Assembly (NCBI GenBank): GCA_016212515.1
Contig: JACRFZ010000049.1
Span: forward strand, 1 to 38,723
Source of the DNA: Candidatus Melainabacteria bacterium
GTDB taxonomy: Bacteria > Cyanobacteriota > Vampirovibrionia > Obscuribacterales > Obscuribacteraceae
Length of the DNA: 38,723 bases
Direction: 5' to 3'
Each line of letters begins with the position of its first letter. Within the stretch, counting starts at the first letter, position 1. Made by a program: the position numbers and the translations under genes. Below, piece by piece: positions 7,186-15,193 of this stretch. The notes under the pieces are model-generated. The model was not told the origin of the DNA and ran no database searches. It was given only the letters and a program-made list of their open reading frames with translations.

Positions 7186-7860
7186 ATGTTTCGATTCTTG
7201 TTGGTTGATGATGATCTTGACCTTTGCGATTCAATCGTCAGGGAATGTTCGTCTTCTGATTTTCGCTTTGACTGCGCCTATGATGCGGTATCTGCCGGTC
7301 TGATCTTGCGGCGAACAAGCTATGACTTGCTTATCATTGATTGGGGCTTACCCGGAACCAGTGGTATCGATCTTTGTAGGCAGTATAGAGAAACTGGTGC
7401 TACCACTCCAATTATCATGCTAACCGGCAGAGATCGAATAGAACATAAAGAGCGCGGCTATGGTGCCGGTGTTGATGACTATTTGACCAAGCCGTTTCAC
7501 ATGAAGGAGTTATTGCTGAGAATTACGGCCTTGCTGAAGCGGACCAACACAGAGGACATATTGCGCTCTCGTGATCTGGAGTTTCACACTCGCAGTCGGC
7601 GCTTGTTTAGAAATGGTGCCGAAATTCTGCTCTCTCCAACAGAGTATAATTTGCTTGAGTTTTTGATGCGCAACTCCGGCACCAGGTTCAAGTCTGACGT
7701 ACTTCTCTCTAGAATCTGGCCCTCCGATTCCGATGCCACGGAGCAAACCTTGCGCACCTATATTATGCGGCTTCGAAAAATTCTAGATACCGGGGACCAG
7801 CCCACCTATATCGATAGTCGCTACGGGCTAGGCTACCAGTTTAATGAGGGCGGTTTGTAG
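7186..7860 (+). CDS. OmpR/PhoB-family response regulator
   Basis: The 224-residue protein has an N-terminal receiver domain with acidic pocket Asp8-Asp10, phosphoacceptor Asp52, switch Thr80 and Lys102 in TKPF. A C-terminal winged-helix DNA-binding domain spans about residues 125-220, with the typical end Ser-Arg-Tyr-Gly-Leu-Gly-Tyr. It should be phosphorylated by the kinase encoded divergently at 5196-7004, and may bind the 180-base shared intergenic region, a common autoregulatory layout (inference). The ATG at 7186 has AGAAGGA about five bases upstream. Confidence 0.93.
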   Translation: MFRFLLVDDDLDLCDSIVRECSSSDFRFDCAYDAVSAGLILRRTSYDLLIIDWGLPGTSGIDLCRQYRETGATTPIIMLTGRDRIEHKERGYGAGVDDYLTKPFHMKELLLRITALLKRTNTEDILRSRDLEFHTRSRRLFRNGAEILLSPTEYNLLEFLMRNSGTRFKSDVLLSRIWPSDSDATEQTLRTYIMRLRKILDTGDQPTYIDSRYGLGYQFNEGGL

Positions 7861-7957
7861 TTAGCCTGCTCCTGCAGACCGCTACCTTGATTATTATTTT
7901 GTCTGGAAGGCTCTCTCGGGCGATATTGAGAATGGTGGCGGAGCAGAAGATCCATAC

Positions 7958-8001
7958 CAGTTGAACAGATTCTCCTCGTTTGTGGAGAATCTGTTCGACT
8001 G
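7958..8001. repeat. 18-bp near-perfect inverted repeat
   Basis: The two 18-base arms (7958-7975 and 7984-8001) pair with only one G-U wobble around an eight-base loop. It lies about 100 bases after the response regulator stop codon. No T-run follows, so it is not a typical intrinsic terminator. It could be a stable RNA 3' end, a bidirectional structure or a binding site. Confidence 0.7.
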
Positions 8002-8102
8002 AGCCCCAAGATCTCCGCAATAATAGTTGAGCAATTGTCGAAAGAAAATATACGCTCTGGGGGCTGTGTTCCGTTGATTGAATGAGCAGTGTGTTTTTTT
8101 TG

Positions 8103-8294
8103 ATGGTAGAGGTATCTAAACCAGCTCAAAAAGGACGCACCTTGGAGTTAGGTCCAAACTGTCAATTCAGGATCTTAATATGCGGGGAGTACGGTGTCTT
8201 AGCTATCGCTAACGACATGGCTCCTACTTCTTACGGCGATGAAGCTGCACGTTACCTTGAGAAAATCCTTGACCCTGACTTCAGTCTTTGCTAG
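8103..8294 (+). CDS. Possible small hypothetical protein, 63 aa
   Basis: An open frame with ATG codons at 8082 and 8103 encodes a soluble, mixed-charge small protein with a compact, protein-like composition. I start at 8103 because the longer N-terminus adds only a hydrophobic run from a poly-T stretch. No clear ribosome binding site is visible and I recognise no family, so it is tentative. Confidence 0.4.
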   Translation: MVEVSKPAQKGRTLELGPNCQFRILICGEYGVLAIANDMAPTSYGDEAARYLEKILDPDFSLC

Positions 8295-8371
8295 GTTGCG
8301 ATCATATCTCTTGCACATCACTTTCAAACTCCAGCGAAATCAATCAACCCTGGCTTTCTTTATTCATCTAC

Positions 8372-8390
8372 CTGTAAGCATCGCTTGCAG
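8372..8390 (+). other. RNA hairpin upstream of small membrane gene
   Basis: CTGTAAGC pairs with GCTTGCAG (one G-U) around a three-base loop, about 70 bases before the start at 8458. It may be a leader structure; nothing more can be said. Confidence 0.3.
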
Positions 8391-8457
8391 AGGTTGAATT
8401 GGTGTTTGAAGTTTCAGTGGGGCAGGGCATTTTCGTTCGTCAACAAGGAGCAAGTTT

Positions 8458-8601
8458 ATGACTGCTTTTCTTTTGAGCCTTTTGGTTGGTTCCGGTCTTG
8501 GCATTGTGTCCGGGGCTTGTGAACAGAGTTTTCGGCAGGGGCTTATCTCCGGTTTACTTGCCGCAGTAGGTTCCTTTATCTGCGTTTGTTATTTACAGTG
8601 A
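8458..8601 (+). CDS. Small membrane protein, 47 aa
   Basis: An AAGGAG seven bases before the ATG at 8458 opens a 47-codon frame. The peptide is strongly hydrophobic, with two Gly/Leu-rich helices (about residues 3-18 and 28-46) joined by a short polar turn containing Cys, Glu, Gln and Arg. It ends Cys-Tyr-Leu-Gln. The Gly-rich helices recall small channel or toxin-like proteins in general composition only. It begins a long run of plus-strand small membrane protein genes. Confidence 0.65.
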   Translation: MTAFLLSLLVGSGLGIVSGACEQSFRQGLISGLLAAVGSFICVCYLQ

Positions 8602-8657
8602 GCATGTTTTCATCGCTCATTGCGGTCCTGACGTCGCGGACTGAAAACAAAAGGCGC

Positions 8658-8684
8658 CGTCTGGCGGAGTAGCCGCCAGCGTTC
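8658..8684 (+). other. Strong hairpin
   Basis: CTGGCGG and CCGCCAG pair around a five-base loop between the small genes at 8458-8601 and 8728-8937. No T-run follows, so this may be an mRNA processing or stability element rather than a terminator. Confidence 0.4.
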
Positions 8685-8727
8685 CGGTATAACAGACCGG
8701 AGTTAAACCTCATTCTGGTACTTACAG

Positions 8728-8937
8728 ATGTCCAAAGTTTATAGACGATCCGATTCCACAACTGCCATTCAGGTCATTTCCGCACCTGGGCAGCCGGTTT
8801 TCACTATGGCTGGAAATTGGCGGCAATTCAGTGCTGCCCAGATTGATGATTCAGTGAAGCGTCGCTATGGTCAGGCTTCTGGCCGGCGCAATCATGACTG
8901 GAACTGTTTGAATCTTTTCGACGTATCCGGTGGCTAA
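8728..8937 (+). CDS. Hypothetical protein, 69 aa
   Basis: The ATG at 8728 opens a soluble basic protein with a central Gly-Asn-Trp-Arg-Gln-Phe and a C-terminal Asn-His-Asp-Trp-Asn. No membrane segment or known motif is visible and the ribosome binding site is weak. Composition is protein-like and the strand matches its neighbours, but it could be spurious. Confidence 0.5.
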   Translation: MSKVYRRSDSTTAIQVISAPGQPVFTMAGNWRQFSAAQIDDSVKRRYGQASGRRNHDWNCLNLFDVSGG

Positions 8938-9043
8938 TCGCCTTTATATCGAATCTCTTGCTATAGGCGGGGCAGTCCACGCAAGTGCGCCTGCCCTGTG
9001 TTTGTTGAATGGTTGTTTTTGAAGTTTTTGAGAGTTCTTCACC

Positions 9044-9403
9044 ATGGACAAAATCACTCTGCGTAGTTTGCTCATTATTGTGCTGTCCGGCACGATCTTT
9101 GTCTTTTCATTTCCGGCCCTGGGCGCCACCATTTTGCCCTCCGGATTTGGAATTCCCTTCGTTCTCTTTTTGCTTTACGGGATTCTCGTCAGGCTGCTCT
9201 TTGAGATGCTCAGTCAGTCTCGCACGGCCCGTAGCAACCTGGGAGCCTTCATGCAAGCCTTCTTGCTACTTTATTGTCCGCCGCTTGTGGCTGTCTGGCT
9301 CTTTTCTCTGGCTGGGCTTTTGCTTGTAGTAAGTTGGCCGCTGGTCTTTGTGGGTACTTTCTTGACCCTGCTTATTGCGCTTTGCGTTCTGATGTTTATT
9401 TGA
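9044..9403 (+). CDS. Membrane protein, 119 aa
   Basis: Starting at ATG 9044, the protein has hydrophobic segments at about residues 7-26, 32-50, 67-85 and 88-118, suggesting four transmembrane helices with an Arg-rich loop near residue 60. I see no conserved motif. It is followed after nine bases by the basic Cys-containing protein at 9413 and is probably co-transcribed. Confidence 0.7.
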   Translation: MDKITLRSLLIIVLSGTIFVFSFPALGATILPSGFGIPFVLFLLYGILVRLLFEMLSQSRTARSNLGAFMQAFLLLYCPPLVAVWLFSLAGLLLVVSWPLVFVGTFLTLLIALCVLMFI

Positions 9404-9412
9404 GGAATTTTC

Positions 9413-9607
9413 ATGGCTAAGAAGAAAAAGCGAGACGCTCCCCCGTCCGTTACTGTCTCCGTGCAGCCTGGTCCCTACACGGATACGATTATCATGACCT
9501 TTGCGCATCGTCCGTCTTGCCCCTGCAAGAAATGTGTCGATGCTCGTTTGAAGGCTATTAAGAGCAAGGCTAAGGCTAAGCGGCGTCGCAAGAGCCGCGA
9601 CCGCTAA
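9413..9607 (+). CDS. Small basic protein with Cys cluster, 64 aa
   Basis: A GAGGAA sits about eight bases before the ATG at 9413. Both ends are strongly Lys/Arg-rich, and the last 20 residues are mostly Lys, Arg and Ala. The centre has CPCKKC preceded by a His, which could hold a metal with too few ligands for a full zinc finger unless it dimerises. The basic tails suggest nucleic-acid binding (inference). No family is recognised. Confidence 0.65.
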   Translation: MAKKKKRDAPPSVTVSVQPGPYTDTIIMTFAHRPSCPCKKCVDARLKAIKSKAKAKRRRKSRDR

Positions 9608-9713
9608 CCTTTTGCGGCATTTGTTCTCGAATATGGCAGGAGTCGTCGCTCAGACCGGAGGCGGCTTCTGCCTTTCAATTTCAGTTCTTTTATTTGTTTT
9701 TCGGGGGGATTTT

Positions 9714-9986
9714 ATGAAGAGATGGCATCGCGAGGCGTCAATGATGAGGCGTCGTCAGTTAGAGGATGCAAAATCCAATCTTGAGCAGAAAGATTCTGAT
9801 TCTCCGCTTGGTCGGTTTCGCAAGATGAAGCTGCATGATTGCGGTATCAGCCGTTGTTATCTGTGTCATGGTTCCAAGCTCTATGACATGGTTACTCCGT
9901 CCCGGCTGGTAGAAGATGAAGCTTTTCGTGAGCAGATGGACGATTTGTATGAACTGGGCTTGGGGACGCCCACACGGGCTCGATAG
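9714..9986 (+). CDS. Small Cys-cluster protein, 90 aa
   Basis: I start at ATG 9714, which follows a GGGGGGA about five bases upstream; a longer TTG reading from 9612 adds an unrelated hydrophobic leader. The N-terminal half is charged and helical. The middle carries a Cys-x4-Cys-x2-Cys-His arrangement (DCGISRCYLCHG), followed by an acidic helix. The cluster looks metal-binding. It pairs with the Cys-containing protein encoded just upstream at 9413; a shared function is inference. Confidence 0.65.
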   Translation: MKRWHREASMMRRRQLEDAKSNLEQKDSDSPLGRFRKMKLHDCGISRCYLCHGSKLYDMVTPSRLVEDEAFREQMDDLYELGLGTPTRAR

Positions 9987-10059
9987 GTTTCCAGCAAGGC
10001 CTTCCTTGATGCCTGAGGACTAGATTCAGACTGTCTACTGCTCTACATTTACGAGGTTA

Positions 10060-10098
10060 CCTTGGTCAGGCTCTGCCAGACCAGGGAATCTGTTTTTT
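10060..10098 (+). terminator. Rho-independent terminator
   Basis: CCTTGGTC pairs with GACCAGGG (one G-U) around an 11-base loop, and a TTTTTT run follows at 10093-10098. It ends the transcript of the Cys-cluster genes. Copy 2 of the palindromic element begins 13 bases downstream. Confidence 0.65.
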
Positions 10099-10111
10099 GT
10101 CGGCAAAGTAG

Positions 10112-10123
10112 TAGACCGGTCGG
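10112..10123 (+). repeat. TAGACCGGTCGG element, copy 2
   Basis: Identical to copies 1 and 3 over 12 bases, and preceded by GCAAAGTAG, close to the other copies. It lies 13 bases after a T-run. Unlike the others it is not between converging genes: the next gene (10438) is on the same strand and no opposing terminator is visible. Confidence 0.75.
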
Positions 10124-10232
10124 ACCGGACTGCTGCTGCTCGCGCTAGTTGGCCACTCCAGGCTCTCATTCCTTTGTGTCAGTTAAGCATGTCCCTGGGG
10201 AGATGCTCCACCCTTGAGCCTTAGTTTTCATC

Positions 10233-10272
10233 AGCCAGACCCGGTTACTAAGCTTTACACGGCTGGCTTTTT
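10233..10272 (+). terminator. Possible terminator
   Basis: AGCCAG and CTGGCT pair around a long 24-base loop, followed by TTTTT. Between 9987 and 10437 no supported gene is present; this hairpin, the terminator at 10060 and the palindromic element are the recognisable content. Confidence 0.35.
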
Positions 10273-10437
10273 CAGTCATGAGTGCGTCAGGTTCTGTTTT
10301 GTCCTATTTCTCTGTTCTCTATCTGTTGAAAAAATCCACTCAATCTTACTAAGCAAAATGCTTTATCTCCAGCTTCTCTTTCGTGCTTGCCTGAGCACTG
10401 GAGGAGCCTGTAAACATTGACAATCGGAGGATTTTCT

Positions 10438-12087
10438 ATGAATGACGAGATTGATAAAGATGTAGAGACTGCTTCTGGTAGCCAGACTCCAGATGACCAG
10501 TCTAAGCCCGGTTTGAAACTTGGTCATCGTCTAGGGAGTCGACTGAAGGAGTTTTCCTTTTCAGTGAAGGTACCCCCAATGAAGGTACCCTTTGATTTTA
10601 GTCGGCTATTGCACTGGCGCCATTTTTCTTTCGTTCATGAGCGTAAAGAGAATGCTGCTTCGCGACTGCGGTTTTATGCTTTCGTATTGTTGCTGGCTTC
10701 GCTCACTTATCTAGTGGCGGTGCCGTTCTTGCATGACTACCTGGTGGAGACCTGGAAACTCTTGCCTGTAGGGCTCGCGGCTGCTTTGTTTACTGCTCTA
10801 GCAATCCTTCAGATCAAGGTCTTTGAGCGGCACAGACTCTCGCTCCGGCTTCTGCTGATGGGCGCTAATGTCCTTTGCGGGGTGGTGCTGGTTGGTTATC
10901 TATTCTTTGCCAACACTACCGGTTGGTACATAGAGAGTGCTATGGCTGCATCCCTCAAACCAGCGGTTTGGAAGGAGTTGCCTGAGACTGAGAACTTACG
11001 CATTCTGGGGCAGGGTACAGCGGGATGGTATTTGCATAGCCGCAATCTCGACAACCGTCAGGATGCTGTGGGTCTCCCGCAACTCGTGCGCGAATGCTCA
11101 GGCGATACTTGTGAGCTTTGGTGGCAGAGTGCCTACAGCTTCAAGCGTGGTCGCATTGGTAGTTGGTTGCCGCGAGTTCTAGGCTCTACTCAGAGCATTC
11201 TTCGTGTGAGTGCTTCCGAGCTTGAAACTGCCGGTGGCGCTACTGCTGGTGCCGACACGCACTTCCTATTCGGTCAAGAGTCGGTGATCACTGAATTGCT
11301 TTTCCGTTTTCACCATCCTATCTCCGAGCGGGCGGAGGCTACCTATCATCACAACACCGATGATAGCTGGAGCCTCCTCATCCCGTACATAACCAGACGG
11401 CCGACCATAACTGGTGTGATGGTGCCCGCTCTGGGTGGTGTCATGGAAGTGAGCCAGAACGGTTGGGTGCGCGATCATTCTGTAGCCGATGCCACGCGCC
11501 TATTTCCCGGTTCAGTCTTGTATCCCAGTGTTCTTGCTCGCAGCTATGGCGAGGCTTACGGTCACTATCGAACCGGTCTGGTCAATGTCTTTGTTAATGA
11601 GTCGGGTATCTATCAGATTAGCGAAGACCCTGCCCGTCCCGGCGAGAACGAGCAGCCCTACGTGCAAGGCTTCAAAGCTCTTGGGGAGGGCTCACCATTG
11701 CAAGAAGTGATTGCCTTCGAGCCCGCCGGCAAACAAAGCTTTGGTCTTTCCGAACTGCTCTTCTTTGATGCTCAGACTGGAAAAGCTCATGTTTATTCTG
11801 TGCCTCCCACTGCCGGACTGCACGGACCTCGCCGCGCCCTCAAGCAGGCTACCAACGCCGATCCTGAGACCGATTGGAATGCATATTCTATTCAGGAACC
11901 GCGTCTTGTGGTCAGACCTGCTTTAGCCGGTTCCGATGGGCAGCAACGTTTCTGGCTCATGACCGAGGTCAAGAATGAGGGTGAGGATCATACGGCGGTG
12001 CGTTTGATTCTTACCGACATGGTGACTCTCAAGACGAAAGGCTTTGACTCCCGGGCCGCCATGGAACTTTATTTGCAAGGGATTTAG
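10438..12087 (+). CDS. Membrane-anchored hypothetical protein, 549 aa
   Basis: GGAGG at 10426-10430 supports the ATG at 10438. The first ~75 residues are polar and cytoplasmic-looking. Three hydrophobic segments follow at about 80-100, 110-130 and 140-160, then a ~380-residue soluble domain with many Trp, Tyr and Gly residues. That domain contains a short WYLHSRNL segment and repeated beta-rich stretches, and no Cys-rich or catalytic motif I can name. A large extracytoplasmic beta domain on three helices is the best description. It is followed by several membrane protein genes on the same strand. Confidence 0.75.
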   Translation: MNDEIDKDVETASGSQTPDDQSKPGLKLGHRLGSRLKEFSFSVKVPPMKVPFDFSRLLHWRHFSFVHERKENAASRLRFYAFVLLLASLTYLVAVPFLHDYLVETWKLLPVGLAAALFTALAILQIKVFERHRLSLRLLLMGANVLCGVVLVGYLFFANTTGWYIESAMAASLKPAVWKELPETENLRILGQGTAGWYLHSRNLDNRQDAVGLPQLVRECSGDTCELWWQSAYSFKRGRIGSWLPRVLGSTQSILRVSASELETAGGATAGADTHFLFGQESVITELLFRFHHPISERAEATYHHNTDDSWSLLIPYITRRPTITGVMVPALGGVMEVSQNGWVRDHSVADATRLFPGSVLYPSVLARSYGEAYGHYRTGLVNVFVNESGIYQISEDPARPGENEQPYVQGFKALGEGSPLQEVIAFEPAGKQSFGLSELLFFDAQTGKAHVYSVPPTAGLHGPRRALKQATNADPETDWNAYSIQEPRLVVRPALAGSDGQQRFWLMTEVKNEGEDHTAVRLILTDMVTLKTKGFDSRAAMELYLQGI

Positions 12088-12208
12088 GTCTCTTTTGGTC
12101 TGAGTCTGCAGCAAATTGCTTTTGGGGAGAGGCAGGCTTTGGCGCGCTTGTGCCTGGGTCAAGGTCTCTTCCTTTTCCGTAAACCCAATAAAATATAATG
12201 CGAGAAAG

Positions 12209-12637
12209 ATGTCTAAGAATCAAGAATCTTCAGTTTCTCCCGTTCAAGCAGTCGTCTACTTCCTTGCATCGATTGCGCTCTTGGTTGTGCTTTTTGAATT
12301 TCGTGTTCATTTGGGCTTCCTGCTTTTGATCTTAGCCTTGCTGGTGCTGTTACTTTCCCTGGTGCTTGCCTACCTGGCAGTTTTTCAGCCGGAGTTTGTA
12401 AAACGAAGTGCCAGTCAGGGCGTCGAGTCTTACTTGTTTGTGCGAGATCTCTTTGCAAAGGTTCGCGGTGCAGAAGCTCAGTCATCAGAAGTGCAGGTTG
12501 TCTACTTTCAGGCTCCAACTGAAGAAGACAAGCCGGATGGCCGGACGGAAGTTGAGCAAACTGTGGAAGGGCAAACTGTAGCGCCGCCGACAGTCAATGC
12601 CGAAGAACAAGAGCCCGGTAGCTCTGAGCTTCAGTAG
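12209..12637 (+). CDS. Membrane protein with acidic tail, 142 aa
   Basis: Started at ATG 12209, preceded by GAGAAAG. Two adjacent hydrophobic segments (about residues 12-30 and 34-58) form a helical hairpin. A basic stretch comes next, then a ~60-residue Glu/Pro/Val-rich disordered tail. No motif identifies a family. A 9-bp hairpin lies between this gene and the next. Confidence 0.65.
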   Translation: MSKNQESSVSPVQAVVYFLASIALLVVLFEFRVHLGFLLLILALLVLLLSLVLAYLAVFQPEFVKRSASQGVESYLFVRDLFAKVRGAEAQSSEVQVVYFQAPTEEDKPDGRTEVEQTVEGQTVAPPTVNAEEQEPGSSELQ

Positions 12638-12663
12638 AGGGTAAATATCCGGTTTTCCTTGTG

Positions 12664-12690
12664 GCAGAGCCCTCTTGGGGCTCTGCTCAT
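12664..12690 (+). terminator. Hairpin, possible attenuator
   Basis: GCAGAGCCC and GGGCTCTGC pair over nine bases around a TCTTG loop. Only TCATTT follows, so termination would be partial. It lies about 30 bases before the next start codon. Confidence 0.5.
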
Positions 12691-12720
12691 TTAAGTCCAA
12701 TCGTTTCAGGAGGTTCTGCC

Positions 12721-12990
12721 ATGATTTTTGGATTTCCAGTGCAAGAGGTAAATCGTTTTCTTGTCATGCTCTTCATTTTCGGCTGGCACGCAGAGATTGC
12801 CGTGCTGCTTTTGAAGTTGGAGAACCCTGTAAGTGTGTGCGTCATTCTTCAGATTGTGCTGGCCTGGGTATTGGTCAAGTATTTTCTCTGTATCCTGCTG
12901 CTTGTGCAGGATACTCTTCCGGAAAATGGCATCGGTTTCTCGTTGGGAGACCTGCAAATGCACTTGAAAGGTTCTTCCAGGGGAAAATGA
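12721..12990 (+). CDS. Small membrane protein, 89 aa
   Basis: AGGAGG eight bases before the ATG at 12721 marks the start. Hydrophobic segments at about residues 9-30 and 38-66 suggest two transmembrane helices, followed by a short amphipathic, basic tail. No family is recognised. Confidence 0.65.
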   Translation: MIFGFPVQEVNRFLVMLFIFGWHAEIAVLLLKLENPVSVCVILQIVLAWVLVKYFLCILLLVQDTLPENGIGFSLGDLQMHLKGSSRGK

Positions 12991-13403
12991 TAGCGTGGCG
13001 CCACCCATTCCGCTAACTTCGCGCAGCGGTTTTTGTGCTGCTTGACAAGCGGTTTGGGCTATGTGAGCTTTGCTAGCCGAGCCCTTATATCTGCCACCAT
13101 GCCGGTCGAGAGTGCCAACAAGGCGCATCCCTTTTGATCGAACCTGACCGTCCCTTGCCTGTGCCGGGCGATACCCCGGCGCTCTCTCTCATTTGTGATG
13201 GGAGAGGCGAGTCGCTAAGAATAGAAGTATCTCTATCTTTTCAATTTCAAGGCAAGAACCCGCTCAAAGAAAAACCAACTCATTCTCGCGCCTCATTCAC
13301 ATTGCAGACCCTTGCAATCCCTGCTGCGTCGAGTTCTTTGATGGGGTAACTTTGCCATTTCGTTTGCTTCAAGTTCACTTTAGTTTCTGGAGAGTTTCAT
13401 ATT
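12991..13403. other. Intergenic stretch without a supported gene
   Basis: Open frames here lack ribosome binding sites and protein-like composition. A GC-rich hairpin (GCCGGG with CCCGGC around CGATAC, near 13168-13185) followed by a CT-rich run is the only clear structure, possibly a terminator. The rest presumably carries the promoter of the gene at 13404. Confidence 0.4.
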
Positions 13404-13832
13404 ATGGAAACCAACGACTTGTCTGTGAATCAAGGAACTCAGTCCGATGCCGCTGCTCCTGCTCCCCATGGTGCGGTAGATTTGCAGAAGGAGTCTGCCA
13501 CCGATTCAGCCACCAACACTGAAACTTCAGCGTCACCAGAGAGCGGAAAAATTCCGCTAGGTAAGATTGTCTTATGGATTTTGGCTGCGGATGCCGCCTG
13601 GACCCTTTTGACTTCCGTTACACCGACCATCGTGGTCTACCAGGCGGCGGTGCTGTCTCACACTAATATCTTTCTGGCACTTTTGGCCACGTTGACTAGC
13701 TTCCTTTCCATTTTCTTGAGTGGATTTTTCTTCAACCTTTTCTTCGGTACCTGCTTCGTCATTGTCTTTGGTGGTGGTGCCTTTGTGTGTATTGTGGCGT
13801 TTTCTGCTATTTTCGGCGGTTCCCGCAAGTAA
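13404..13832 (+). CDS. Membrane protein with polar N-terminus, 142 aa
   Basis: The ATG at 13404 has a GGAGAG upstream. The first ~50 residues are Ala/Ser/Thr/Gln-rich and probably disordered. Three hydrophobic segments follow (about 54-76, 83-108 and 112-138), ending in a short Gly-Gly-Ser-Arg-Lys tail. No family is recognised. The polar leader followed by a helix bundle parallels other membrane proteins of this run. Confidence 0.65.
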   Translation: METNDLSVNQGTQSDAAAPAPHGAVDLQKESATDSATNTETSASPESGKIPLGKIVLWILAADAAWTLLTSVTPTIVVYQAAVLSHTNIFLALLATLTSFLSIFLSGFFFNLFFGTCFVIVFGGGAFVCIVAFSAIFGGSRK

Positions 13833-13857
13833 GTAGCGGTTAACTGCCGGCATCAAA

Positions 13858-13903
13858 CAGGGTTTGGTTGCGGCGGCACTTTCTTTGCGCCAACCAGACC
13901 CTG
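13858..13903 (+). repeat. 13-bp inverted repeat upstream of membrane gene
   Basis: The arms 13858-13870 and 13891-13903 pair over 13 bases with one G-U. There is no T-run after the right arm. It lies in the leader of the gene at 13952, or just three bases before an alternative ATG at 13907, where it would affect translation initiation. Confidence 0.5.
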
Positions 13904-13951
13904 AGCATGGCTTCAATCAACTCTTCAAGAATTTTAGTCAGATCTAAACCC

Positions 13952-14575
13952 ATGAACATTCTGCTCATTTGTTTTCTATTGCTTTTGAATTTAGGCATTT
14001 CCTACTGGAATGCTTACGTTTGCGGTAAGTGTTGGCTGGAAGTAAAGTCGGTCGGAGGCTGGCGACGCTTCATCATCTGGATGGCGGCGCTGCAGAGCGC
14101 CCTGGGCTTTACCTGGTGCTATTTGATCATTCTGGCAGCAGGAGCATTTCACTTCCACTGGATCAGCGCTTTGTCTTTTGGCGTGAGCCTTCAACTTGGA
14201 TACTTGCTCATCATTCCAGGACTATTGTTTTCGGGTTTCATGATTACCCTTGACAGTTGGGCGCAGGCCTTCAGACAGGGTGGCGCACTCAACTATGGTG
14301 TGGCTGCTTATAACACTTACGCTCAATTGCATAACACAGCTTCTGCCATTAGTACTATGGGAGACGCCTTCGGTGAAGTCTTCGGATTCTTCTCCGGTAG
14401 CGATGATGACAATGCCGCACCAGTGCTTGTCATTGCGCTGGTTCTAATTGCTCTTCTTTCTGGGGTACTCACGACTTCAGCAATAATCACAAGAGTATCC
14501 GGCAGTGAACGTCTGCTGAGCTATGACGAAATGGAAGCACGCCGACTGGCCGGTGGACGCAGAGCGCGCCGCTAG
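13952..14575 (+). CDS. Polytopic membrane protein, 207 aa
   Basis: Hydrophobic segments at about residues 2-24, 38-64, 67-98 and 160-180 suggest four or five transmembrane helices. A loop (about residues 100-150) contains an Asp-Ser-Asp-Asp-Asp-Asn acidic run, and the tail is Arg-rich. The start is uncertain: 13952 gives a clean signal-anchor-like N-terminus, while 13907 adds 15 residues; neither has a strong ribosome binding site. No family is recognised. Confidence 0.65.
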   Translation: MNILLICFLLLLNLGISYWNAYVCGKCWLEVKSVGGWRRFIIWMAALQSALGFTWCYLIILAAGAFHFHWISALSFGVSLQLGYLLIIPGLLFSGFMITLDSWAQAFRQGGALNYGVAAYNTYAQLHNTASAISTMGDAFGEVFGFFSGSDDDNAAPVLVIALVLIALLSGVLTTSAIITRVSGSERLLSYDEMEARRLAGGRRARR

Positions 14576-14605
14576 TGCCCCAATCGACATAATCTGAATT
14601 CCCAG

Positions 14606-14635
14606 TACCCGGTTCTTTCTTACCGGGTGCTCATT
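14606..14635 (+). terminator. Possible terminator
   Basis: ACCCGG and CCGGGT pair around a ten-base CT-rich loop after the stop at 14575. The following sequence is T-rich but broken, so strength is uncertain. Confidence 0.45.
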
Positions 14636-14658
14636 CTTGTACTATTTTCGAGGTCTTT

Positions 14659-15102
14659 ATGGTTCGCAATTTAGTTCGTGTCGGCCTATTTACTGTCTGC
14701 TTTCAGCTTCTTGCCAAACCCATTGGTGTATTTATTGCCGGCGGGTTTGCTGGTGCGTTGTTTGCTTCCGTCCTACTTGTCGTACTCGGTCACTTCCTTC
14801 TGGAGTTTCTGAAGCGATTGGTTTTCCGGATACTTCTCAAGGGCTATCGAGTTAACGCCCTGGCCGTCGTCTTACTCGGTCCTTTCGCTTTCGTATTACT
14901 TGTGTTGGTGCTTCTTTCTCTCGGCGAGTCCTATTTCCCTGCCCTGGTAGCCACCGCAGGTTTCCTTCCGAAAGTAGTATTTGCGCTTGTGCTTGGCGCC
15001 ATAGGTGCGCTTGCAAGCATCAAATTGAAGGAACGGCAATCTATCAGTCTTGGAAAGTCGCGCGTATCTAAGCGTGAACTTCGCAAGTTGCTCCGTCGGT
15101 AG
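14659..15102 (+). CDS. Membrane protein, 147 aa
   Basis: A GAGG lies just upstream of the ATG at 14659. Four hydrophobic segments are apparent (about residues 7-26, 30-50, 66-90 and 94-118), followed by a strongly basic tail (Lys/Arg-rich from residue 120). No conserved motif is recognised. It is the last of the membrane-protein run and is followed by a UUCG hairpin and the AlgH-like gene. Confidence 0.65.
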   Translation: MVRNLVRVGLFTVCFQLLAKPIGVFIAGGFAGALFASVLLVVLGHFLLEFLKRLVFRILLKGYRVNALAVVLLGPFAFVLLVLVLLSLGESYFPALVATAGFLPKVVFALVLGAIGALASIKLKERQSISLGKSRVSKRELRKLLRR

Positions 15103-15131
15103 TACCGGCAGTATTTCTCATTCTCAAAGAA

Positions 15132-15154
15132 GGTTTCTTGCTTCGGCAAGAACC
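15132..15154 (+). other. UUCG-capped hairpin before algH-like gene
   Basis: A stem closing a TTCG tetraloop (CTTGC/GCAAG, extended by GGTT/AACC with one bulged base) sits about 40 bases before the start at 15194. There is no T-run. It may stabilise the mRNA 5' end or act as a partial attenuator. Confidence 0.45.
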
Positions 15155-15193
15155 TCCAACATCAACTTTAGCTCTATGGAGTGCAAAATTATC

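Noticed and set aside
7073..7303. A 77-codon frame with AAGGAG before its ATG, overlapping the start of the response regulator gene
   Set aside because: It overlaps a clear OmpR-type gene by more than 110 bases in another frame. Its second half is that gene's shadow and its composition is poor.
12706..13128. A 140-codon minus-strand frame
   Set aside because: It is antisense to a plus-strand membrane gene with a strong AGGAGG. It has no ribosome binding site and its composition is typical of a shadow frame.
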